Below are positions 49,429 to 61,400 of a DNA stretch of 64,000 nt, in pieces (position 1 is the stretch's first letter; the number at the start of each line of letters is the position of its first letter). Origin of the DNA: Phoronis australis (taxonomy: Eukaryota > Phoronida > Phoronidae); NCBI GenBank assembly GCA_002633005.1, contig NMRA01000026.1, positions 1,120,860-1,184,859 on the forward strand. The letters are read 5' to 3'. Below the pieces are notes generated by a model, which was not told the origin of the DNA, made no database searches, and was given only the letters and a program-made list of their open reading frames with translations. Position numbers and translations under genes: made by a program.

Positions 49429-52400
49429 CTGAAAAAGAAAATAGGATCAAAAGTACAGCGTACATACACTGTGCATGTACTAAGTAGTAAACCTAACAAT
49501 AGAAGTCAGTACAAGTCAATATATTTCTCATACGAAACACCTGTATTGTGCGAACAAAGTATTATAGAAAAACTAGAACTAGAAACAAAACTGAACTAAA
49601 TTTTTATTAACAGACGTGGCTTTTCAGTGGGTAGCTATATACATCACCATCATTAAAACATTTGCTTTTGTCTGGGTCACATTTGAGAGGTTGCAGTGAG
49701 AACGCCCTCCAAAATTTACATGATTACAATACTAACAAGCCAAGTGGAATTCATTGATTGCTTCTGGAGCTAGATTTGCCATCATAAAGTTGAGTTACAT
49801 TGTGAAATGGCAACTTTGACTTGACCTAATTATCGATTCTAGTTGTTTTAAGTTCGCGTGAGGAGAATTTAAAAGTTATGCACACACACACTAACATAGC
49901 TTTGACATCGACTTCTTAAAATTAAAAGAAATCATACAGAGTACTCCTATAAGTCAGATCCAACCAGGCTGAGAGATTTTATCTGAGTAAGGTGAAATCA
50001 CACTTGTCTAAAGTGCTGAGTGCATGAACAACAAGAGTGAAGATCTGACTTAAGCATATCACTGTAACCGCCTCTCTCAAAGTCACCAGAGGTCACTGTG
50101 TACAGCATCACATTCCACAGAACCAAAGCTGCAAAAAGGAACATGTAGAAACCTACCTTGACCTCACTGTCGACAGAACCCGAAAACACTCGCCCTCTCA
50201 ACACAGACAGACATGTGACACTGCTCTTGTGCCGGTCTAGATTCTGTGTACAGATCATGTTGTCCATGCTCCATACCTAGAAACAAAAAAACAAAATAAT
50301 GTGGTTGTGATTTTGTGTTGCACTTGAAGCTGCATTATGTCATTGTTTAATTTTCAATGCTGAGTTTTTAACCCAAGCTTCTCAAATCCGCAGCTTTAAG
50401 GTTTTCTCACTGATGGTTTTTCGGTATCTTATTCAAAGACACCAAACAGAACTGTTACCAAATGGATTCAATCTGCTCCTTAGTGGAGTTACAAGTGATT
50501 TCCAAACTTTGGAAAAAATGACAATGGGATTTTGTACCTGGGACTGATCCCAGTTAACTGGAATGGGAAGTCAATTTTGCATCAAAACCATTATGACTGT
50601 CAACCAGACTGAAACAGGGGGTTCTCTACCCTGGAGTTACAGCTACATAGTTCCAAAAGTTAAGTGACTAGTACAAAAAAATCTCTTGTTTAAATGGAAA
50701 TACAAAGGTCTTTTCTCAAAATTACAAGAGCATGCTTAAATCCAGGTACTTATTATGATTTAAAATTTCTAGTATTTTTCCACTATTAGATGAAAGGCAT
50801 AAACATTGAAAATGGTAGCACACTACAACACACCTACATACGATAACAGGCTAAAGACGATCTTGATATTGAAAGAATTCTAGGCTAAACAGTTGGACAA
50901 GTCCTGAGCTGGCCACTTACCCTTAGAGTCCTGTCATGTGATGCACTGAACACCTTGATACCTGAGGGAGTGTTGAGCCAGGCCAGTGCATGGACAGTGC
51001 CTGAGTGACCAGTCAGAGTGACTGTCTTCTGGAAGTTGGACAGTTCCCACACCTGCAAGAGGAAGCTGAGGGTACAACCTAGAGACAGACAAACCAGGTA
51101 TACTGGGGTGCACTCAACACTACAAATAACTCGCGAAACATGTGTTGCTAGAAATCATGGGTGTTTACTATATACAGTTTCTCCCATAATTCAACAATTT
51201 GGCATGGAGGTCCAAACTTTTTCAATGGCTGCAATTTTGCTAGTTTGCACTAGTAACGCCGCAGACATACTCGTGCAACAACGAGGGCTGTAGCAGTAAA
51301 ATTAAGAGGTAAGTAGGCGCCCAAAGCCTACCGTATCACATTAAGCACTGAACGTAACTTATGGTGCGTAGGCTCTACGTTCAAATGCCAAAAGGTGGTT
51401 GGCTGCGCATACCTGCGCCTACGCCCCACTACAGCACTGGCAACAACAAGAAGTGAGATTTTCCATTGCCTTAGTAGAGCATGATGTCGCTAAATTCCTC
51501 AGATACTAGCTTTAAGTAACACACTCATATACAGCATCATCATTGACAGAGTAACACCATGATGATTTATCAACATGGCAAAACATTACCTCAGAGAATA
51601 TATACATCAACAAATCGTTTAATACTCCCTTTGGTAGTTATATATTTTAACATGCGTGTGCAATTCAACATCTGTCTGGTTGATAAACATAATGTTTAAC
51701 AGTTGCAATAATCAGATAATAATTTGATTTATGCAAACACCAACCTTGAGTACCACTGTTTCAAGTTACGTTCCTATGAGTATAAGTGTAAATTTCTCTT
51801 CTATATAATCAAAATAACGGACAAAAGCATCTGATAGATTTGATAATACAACAGACTCACATTCTCCATGACAACAGGCTGTAATACAATTGCTCTAAAC
51901 ACAGCCATGTTAAAAATTTGTGTTCCGTTACACAACCAAGTTTTGATTTAGACCACATGTCCACACGAAATTTGTCTCAAATTGTTCCCAAGTCAAATTA
52001 GAAGTCATTTCTTGGCTTGGACAAAATGACAGTTCGTTATTGCTCGAGACTGTTGTTTGAGGCTGTTCAATTTAGCCTGTCCTGTCGAGTCATGCTGCGT
52101 GCTCAGCATGGTCCAAAGTACCAAAGTAATAACAAATTACTAGTATCCCACAAACCACTTATTGTATGAGCTTTAAGAAGGGGAGAAAGATACCTCACAA
52201 CTCACAAGAAAAAGTGTAAACACTTATAAGGCAGATCTATCTCTCACCTCCCCCCCCAAACCACTGAGTTGGAAAAAACCTATGGCTGTAACAACTCACG
52301 TGAATCGCATTATCCACAGTGCCACAGAGAATGTGATGAAATGTGACTGCTATGGAATAAACACTGCCGCCAGTAATCTCCAGCTCTCGGATACATTGAA

Positions 52401-55400
52401 GGCTGTCTAAGTCCAGAATCTGTAAAGAAAGAAATCACAAGCACCACAGGAGTCTAATTTTCAAGTAGCTTCTTTGCGTTCTGTGAGCTATGCGCCAAAA
52501 TTTTGTCTTTCACAGGCAATGCTCGATTGCAAGTTGTATCCTGGAAAATATAGGCAGATCTAAAACAGATGTAACACAGTCAACTTTACAGTTTTCACCA
52601 GAACTGATACATTTAGGTGTCTGGTCAACAACAGTTCTTGTGATCCATGAGGAATGAATTCAAATCTTTTTGTCTGTGTAAAGGCTTGAATCCAGGGTCT
52701 TTCGTAATGCAGGATTCTCTTGTTGGCTGAGTTAAAGTGAAAAATAAAATTCACCCAAGTGAAAGGCATCACGCCCCAAAATTGAGAGTGTATGTATCTA
52801 ACGACTGTGCTTAAGTTGATGGTCTGGTACTAGCCACAATTGAGATGGTTGTGAGCAAACTGCCGCGCCAAAGGTGCATACCTCACTTGCTGCCTGTATG
52901 TACCTAATAACCATGCTTACCTTGATAGTCTGGTAGGAGCCACAGTAGAGATGGTTTTGAGCAGACGGCAGCACCTTCACAAAAAGGTGCATACCTCACT
53001 TGCTGCCTGTATGTACCTAATAACCATGCTTACCTTGATAGTCTGGTAGGAGCCACAGTAGAGATGGTTGTGAGCCGACTGCAGTGCCCTCACCCAGTGG
53101 TTCATGCCTGTGATTTCCTGCTTCAGTTCATGAGTTCGCACATCCCAAACCTGACACAACACAACAAAAAGAATGCAGTACACCAATGACAATAGTGTTT
53201 TTTCTTTAAAAGGGTCATAGATGATACAGTTTTTATAAATGTTCAACAGTTGAAGAATAACAAACAAATTTGTCCAGTTGTTTTCACTTTTAGTCAATGT
53301 AAATTGATTTTTTGTCCTACCAACAAATCTGCCAGTCTAAAATAAAAAGGAAAGTGAATGAACGTTCATAAATTGACAGCAACACAGCTGTTTTGGAAAT
53401 AACGCAAAAGAGTTCTATGCTTACAAAGATAAAGAATTATGTCTTCAAATTTTATAATTTCATGAAAAAACCAGGCAAAAGTTTGACAATCATGCACTGC
53501 AATAACCTTGACTGACCTTGACCTCCTTCAAAGACCCACTGAACAGCATACTCTTAGCAGCTGCCAGGGTACATACATGATTCTCGTGAGCTGCGATCAC
53601 TTTCAGTTTTTCAAAGTTTTCTAGATTCCACACCTGAAATTTTGGACACAAGTACGACAAAGTAAAAAAATAAAGGCAAACCTGTCGACCATTCTTACAA
53701 ATGCATTGCCAGATAATAAATGATTAACATCAAACATCTATGAAATCTTACAAAATTATGTCTGACCACTGTAACATATCTACTCTGATTTCACCCACTC
53801 AAAACAATTAGTGTGTCAGACAAGTGTACACCAACTGCAAGTCTGGACTGCCTCGCCCCTAAGTCATTCAAAGAAAGCATTAATCAATCAATGTTGATTG
53901 TGAGTGGTGCCTAAACAGAACTGTTTTCCAACTTTACTACAAATCTCCTAATAAATACAATTATTTTGCTACCCTCTGCATACACTCCACAATGACCAAA
54001 ATAAATATTTGCAAGAAAAATCCGGTCCAAACAAAGTTACAAGAACACTATGAATCACAAAGGCAGGTGACATATTTCAAAACATAACAACCAACATAGT
54101 TATACAGACAGAATGATAAAAAAGTAACGCAGAGCGTTGACATGCACCTGCAGAACACATACAGCGCAGATACAAGGGATGATCATAATTTTAAATATTT
54201 CCACTGGAGGGAGCAATGCTAGTAAATTTAAAATTATTGTGGCTCTTAGGAGGTGCAAAAGCAAGGCAGCAACGTTCTCTTCAAGAGGAACACACCTGCC
54301 ACCCTTCACCATGATTTGTTGGAGGCTAGGAAGACAGGCAACAAAGAACAGGCGCAAAAAACATAAAAAGGTCGCTAGGGGCACAATGTAGGTTAAACGC
54401 CTCTGAGACGAGTTTTATGCTGTCGTCTAGATGATAGTAACTTATCTGAACATCTACCAAGGAACTTGATAAATGTCAATTTGTCAAATACAAAAAAATT
54501 GCCGTAGAAGTCGGATTTGACCGCAAATCCAAGTTAGCCGTGTTTTCCTCAATAAAAACACATACAAATTTCATGGAGATCCACAACAAGTAGCTTGTCC
54601 GATAGAGGGACAGATGCCAAAAACCAGACTCAAAAAAGAATGAAAATGGCCAATAGGTGGAGTAAAATAGGTAATAGGTCAAATCTATCTGAAAATGAGG
54701 TGCCATCGTTTCTTTACTAGAATCCTATTCATCAAATTTCATCAAAATAGCCAAGGAACTACAAAGATACAGAGCTCCTGCTGGGGTTCGGGATAAACAG
54801 CTGTGGACACAAAAAACTGCCATTAGAAGTCACTTTGGCCAATAGAGAGGCAGAAGCCAAAACGACTCGAAAATAATAAAAATGGCCACTAGGTAGAGCA
54901 CACTACGAAAAATCCATCAGAAAATAAGAAGGAGTCATTGTTTCTTTATATTTGCCAAATTTCATAAAAATCCGCTAAGAACTCCAAAAATACAGAAGAA
55001 AACAGAAAAAATTGCCACTAGGGGGCACTCCAACAGTTGGATCTATCCAAAAGTCGTCGTCATTTGTTATTACCTTCATATATACTAGACAAATTAAACA
55101 AGTCCTGCACAGGGTTCAGGAGAAAGTGCATTGGATGCCAGTTGCACACCGAATGGATGATGATGATACCATAATGTACCTACATCTATATAGGTGGGTG
55201 CATAAAAATGTTCCTTACAATCACAAGTTAGTTATGTTGAAAAATATTTTAGAGCTTCTGGAAAATGGGAGAAATTCATCTCATTTATCAGTTTAATGTT
55301 AATTAGATAATTGAATTTACAAGGGAGGTCTTGATGACATGTATAGGCGCACAAGCATTTGTGAATGATTGCGTGTCTTCTCTTTTTCATATTTGCTCTT

Positions 55401-58400
55401 GTATCATAATAAAAAATGAGAACTTTTAGCAAAAAAGTTTGCAAGAACACAAGCATGTACGCACACGCACACGCACACACACACACACACACAAACACTT
55501 ACAATGATGGTATTGTCTTGTGAGCCACTATAGAGACAGTTCTCAAACACGCACAAAGCCAGGACTATCTTCTCGTGACCTAGTAACGTTTTGACACAGA
55601 CAAAGTTAGTGACAGTGTCCCACACTTTCACCGTGGTGTCTGAAGAACCACTGAACACATAATCCCCTTGGACACACAGACACCAGACAGGACCCTGCAA
55701 AGACACAGTGGAATTAATTGGTAACAAGTTACAACATCCTGTACTATTTTGATAAATATTCAAGGGCAGGGTCTTCCTCAATCACAAACCACACGTACGC
55801 TTTTTGACACAAATACATTCAATTCTTTTTCATGAGCTGTAGCCAAGTTCAATCTGATGCACCGCAATTCTAGTGTCATACACTATTCTTTTCCCACCAA
55901 CCACAGATGCAGCCAGGTGCTAGTATAAAGACTCATTTCACCAACTGCATGCTTCCTCATGCTACTTGTTAGAGTGCCAGGACCTGTGGTTTGTGAGAAA
56001 AGAATTTTCAAGAAAACAGCTGCAATGAAAATACAGTATTCGTGACACAAGAATGATGTTAATGAGAATGCCTGACTGATTCACAAAGACAAGGTACCTT
56101 GAAGCCAGTCTGATAGAAACTTGTTTGAAATGTTACGTCTGGGCACGGCTGCATAAAAGCTGTACGCCAGATAACAACAATAACATCGCTTTACCATGCA
56201 GCAAGTTGCCATAATTGTAGAGCTGTTGTACTTACCTTCAAGCAGCCATCAGGCTGAACCAGTAGAAAAGTTTTAAAATTGTGAATAATCCAGCGCGGGT
56301 CCCTGAACGGTTAGTTCAAACTGTATACTACATACGTGTATCAGTAATGATGTAAATGGAGTTCAGATGGTCTGCAGTTCAAAATTGTGTGTAGAATGAA
56401 TGTTTGTTACCGTGCACCAGATTACACACTGTGTTGTATTGTCAGTCAGTGTTTGCAGACTTCATATGATATAGTATTGTCAGTCAGTGTTTGTAGACTT
56501 CATATGATATAGTATTGTCAGTCAGTGTTTGCAGACTTCATATGATATAGTATTGTCAGTCAGTGTTTGTAGACTTCGTATGATATAGTATTGTCAGTCA
56601 GTGTTTGTAGACTTCGTATGATATAGTATTGTCAGTCAGTGTTTGCAGACTTCATATGATATAGTATTGTCAGTCAGTGTTTGTAGACTTCATATGATAT
56701 AGTATTGTCAGTCAGTGTTTGCAGACTTCATATGATATAGTATTGTCAGTCAGTGTTTGCAGACTTCATATGATATAGTATTGTCAATCAGTGTTTGTAG
56801 ACTTCATATGATATAGTATTGTCAGTCAGTGTTTGCAGACTTCATATGATATAGTAATACCAATGTAACAATCCAAAACTGAGTGACATTGGTTGAAAAC
56901 AAACTCAACTACAAGTATATTTCAAGAAATATCGAGACAACTGTGTTGACATTCAGGGAACCACGGAAGAGTTGTGTACCAACTTGTACATTTCCAACAC
57001 AACAATTCCCATGCAAACAAGATGCAAACATAACCGAACAGTCTGTCTACACTGAGTTTTACTAAAATTATCAAGCCAGTTCATAATGCTGGTTCCTGGG
57101 CCTGGGACAAAAGGAGAAAACAAGCTCAGAAAACATGAAGACAGACACTAGAGGGAGCAAACAGAATGCGTCACCTTGTTGTACCTAGAAACAAACAACT
57201 TGGATCAGGAGGATACAAAATCTGATCCGTCTGTTAAAATGCAACCCCAGGATCATCTCTTTGATTGACTCTAAGAATAATTACCCACCTTGTGTCCAAC
57301 GAATGTGCCCCTACACTTGAACGTTTGCTGTGGGACATAGTCTCCACTTGGGGCATACTCTAACATGTCCTTAACATCTTTCTGGAAAACATTTGGCAAG
57401 AAAAAAAGTGAGTAAGAGAAACAATGCAGTAAATTCTACAAATGCAGATTGATAACTACTCAAAGTTTGAACTGGATTGATAAACCTGTTTGCGTCATTT
57501 GCAACTATTAATTATAAGACAAAAGATACAGTAAAAGGAACTGTCAACAAGCAGGAGGCAAAGTGAAAATAGCACATACTAGATCAGGTGTGTAAAATTC
57601 CCTACTAAGCATATTCGAGACTCCAGTTTCTTCTTTGAGATCGGTTCTTTTCAGTTGAAGATACAAAAACATTGTGTATATTCACAAAAATTTTCCTCAA
57701 AAAGTGATGTAAACCATGCATAACTAATGTCCCCACCTCCTGTACAGTATCAACTCCAGATGAAAGTGGTTTCCAAGATCAGATAACAACCTAGTAGTCT
57801 ATAGTGAAGTGTTTTTATGACTTTTTGTTAGAGCTCACAGGTCATAAATCAATTATATACGCCAGTTGCCAAAGCCCAGTGGAACTACTTTCATCTAACT
57901 AAATCGTTTTTGGCTAATATTAATTATGTTTCTTTGAAAAAAATGATTCCATGATAACTTTTCACAAGGCCATATCAGAAAGAGCTAGAGCATCATCTTT
58001 TGACTGTACACTGTGAAACAATAAAGACAATCCACTCAGTGTCTTTGATACAAGTACAGAAACAGGGGATCCTAAGGAAGAATTTGAGATTAGCGATATC
58101 AAGAAGGTTGAGAGGTTTCTTCGGAGGGCCAGAGGAGCTTCAGCACTGCGACCAAGTGGCACTTCCTACAAAGTGTACAAGAACTGCCCAAAACTACCAA
58201 AAAGGCTTTAGAGGGTGCTCCATGGGGTTTGGAAGATGGGCACATTGTCGTCGCAGTGGGGGAAGTCGGAATGAGTGTAAGTCCAAAAAGACATTAGCAA
58301 GTTACGACCCATATCATTGTTAAGTATCGAGGGCAAGATATTTTGGGCAGTAATTTCGAACAGAATCACCAAGTACCTATTAGACAATGAGTACATAGAC

Positions 58401-61400
58401 ACGTCTTGCCAGAAAGGACGAATTCCAGGCTTGTCGGGATGTCTCGAGCACAACGCAGTCATCTAGGAATTTATCCAGAAAGCAAAGGAAGGGAAAGAGA
58501 ACCTGGCTATGGTGTGGTTGGACTTGGGTTGATACCCCATGATCTGATCTACTGAACTATGGACATTTACCACATCCCTGAGAAAGTCCCAGTTAGAGAA
58601 AAAGGTTATGACCTGATGCACACTCTCCATAATTTTATTCATTATGGCAATAAATCTCATCCGTAAAAGAGCTTATCTACAGTGTGCAGGTACATTGCTG
58701 AGTGACAGCCGTCAACCTTCATGTTGTGCTTTTGTCAACGACATCACAGGGATTTTGGATTCTCCTGTAGTGACTGGCCACATACTGAACTGTATTGAAA
58801 GGTTAACAACATAGGCCGGATTGTCATTTAAAGCTGAGAATCCCGTTTAATGAGCATATGGAAAGGCCAGCTTAGGAAGCTGCAAACTTATGCTATAGGG
58901 GGTTAAAGAATTCTGCCATTGTCAGAGAAGCCAGTTAAGTACCTTGGGTGGTTTTACGTCAGTTCCCTTAAACAGGTTCTTCAAACTATGAATGTCAAGA
59001 AGCTAAAGAAGATAAACTCTAGTAGCTTACTAGGGCGTGTCATACTCTGGTGTTACCAACACATACTCCATTGTTAGTATATGATGTGCTGTTAACAGAT
59101 GCTGAAGAAATGGAGCATCTGGCTTCAAAGCATGTACTGAAATGGTTTAGGTTTACCTTCTTCATTCAGCAACATTGGTTTCTGCTATAGACTGGCAAAT
59201 CAACAAGATAGAACAATGTGATGAGAAGGTCTGTCTCGTAGGAGAAGGTAAAGAAAATGTCACCTTGGCACTCTACGTTTTTGGTCAACATAGTTTACAA
59301 TGTGCTACCATTGCCAACTAACCTAGTGGTTTGGCAAAGGGATGCCGACCCAAAATGTAGTCAGTGTGGAAGATGGTGCAACTTGGAACACATCTCGTCT
59401 TCGTGTTCTATAACTCTAGCTGAAGGGCGTTATACTTGGCATCACAACCAAGTTTTGAAGGAGACTGTTAGAATCATCTATGAAGAATCAAGAGTTATGA
59501 CAAAAGCCAGGAAATTACAATTTATAGATTTCAGGAGATGCAGCAGCCATGTGAGAAGAGACAGTAAGCACAAGGTCAGTGATATCCTGCATACAGCTGA
59601 CGACTGTTACAGCGCAGAAGTAGCTACTGCGACGGAACAAGCTTCCTGTTGGATCTGGTGAAAATATCGTCATGCGCAACAACAACTGTTGTCTGGTGGG
59701 ACTGATCACTCCTTTCAGCCCTCCGCTGGAGATAATATTGAATTATGGCCTTCGAAGAAAGCAGGCTTTCAACTGGCGGAGATGACGGAGGCATAACATA
59801 GATGTTTTAAGTGAGAAAGTAAGAAAGTGTTCCTGATACTGAAGGATTCTGTCCATCACCGTCTGTGTACAAATCCACTGACAAAGTATACCCAGCCACG
59901 GTACATACCAAGTTTCTTATAGGCTATTTGTCAGATCAATAAATGACAAGACCACGTTTTTTAAGTCAGGATGACACATCTACAAAATACACTTACAAAA
60001 AATACATCTTGGTCTCGTCCAACATTCTCAAGTCCTTGAGCAAGGCTTTTCACCGAATCTCCAAGACAATCTGAAAATAGATAGGCTTGATTAAGAAATT
60101 TTGAAAAACGAAGAACATTAATCAAATTTAAAAATATTAATTTACCTACTTAATACTTTGCACTTTTGTCCGGCTTCCCTCAAAAAACAACAACACAACC
60201 GCGGAAAGTCTTCAGTTACTTAAAGGAGGAAGTTTACCGTTTTCAAAGACGTTTGTTGCCAATTTGGCATGTTTCACTTGATACTCTGAAAGGTGTACTA
60301 AATATTTTGGTCAACTTTTTATAAACCAAATAGAAATGACTAAAAATAATTCTTCAAACCAGAATTATGATGCTATGAACAAGTCACACAATGCAAACAA
60401 TGTGTGCCTGATTACTTGATTAACTTGCATCTTCCATCAAAGCTGTTTTATACTGGGACTTGGACTGATACTTGATGAACAGCTTGGCTGTTGAGCCCAA
60501 TGCAGGTAACAAAAAAGCAAGAGAACACAATTTACCCAGACCAGCTGACATTTTTGGAACTCATTCAATTCTTCACATGTTCAGTTTGAGGAATTGTTTT
60601 TATTAATTTCATATTTATAAAATCAACTGTCAAAAGGGTTCAAAAAACTGTTTATATCAAATGAAACTATCAAAAATCATCTCCAAAATTAATTCTTCTT
60701 TTAAAAAATATAATTTTCAATGGCAAACTACATTGGCACTAATAATCAAATTTAACAGCGTTGTTTTATAGCAGCTGTACAGTACAAAGCATGCAAAGCA
60801 CAAGGCGGAACTTTTTTTATTTCAGTTGAGAAACTTAACAAAATAAAACGCCACATCCATGAAGATTTTCTATAATCCCTGCCTCAACTATAACCCTGTT
60901 TACCTATCTTATACTCGACACTGTTTTCCAGCCTCTCCATCAGCTTGCCCACCATTGACCTCAGGAAGCATATGTCTTGGTCCTTCTGGATCATGGCCAC
61001 TTGAAGTTCTTTAATCTTATTATCCGCCCACATCAAGTACCCCTTGATGGCCTCATATTTACAAGTTTCCAGGTGACTCACCAGCTCCTCCTGAGTGCCC
61101 ATGAACTCACAGCTGAAACAGCCAATCACAGTAGAGTTGCATGTCGGCAACAAATTTTAAATAAACTTAGTCCAAAACAACTGTCAACTATTCGGTATTA
61201 CTCAAGGAGTCTCTTATTTTTCATTTACTTAGAGCCATACTTTTAGAAGGTGTCAAACACGTAAAAAATGTAGAAAATGTAACCACTGACTCAGACACAC
61301 TAATCTCATTTACCCAGAATAAATAATACGCAAAACTCTAACCATAATCTCCATAACAAGTATTTTTTGTACTTGCTTTTTTCAACAAAACAAATCCATA

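Noticed and set aside
55404-55502. Extension of the WD40 exon into VSVCVCVCV
   Set aside because: This is read-through of the donor into a GT microsatellite, not protein.
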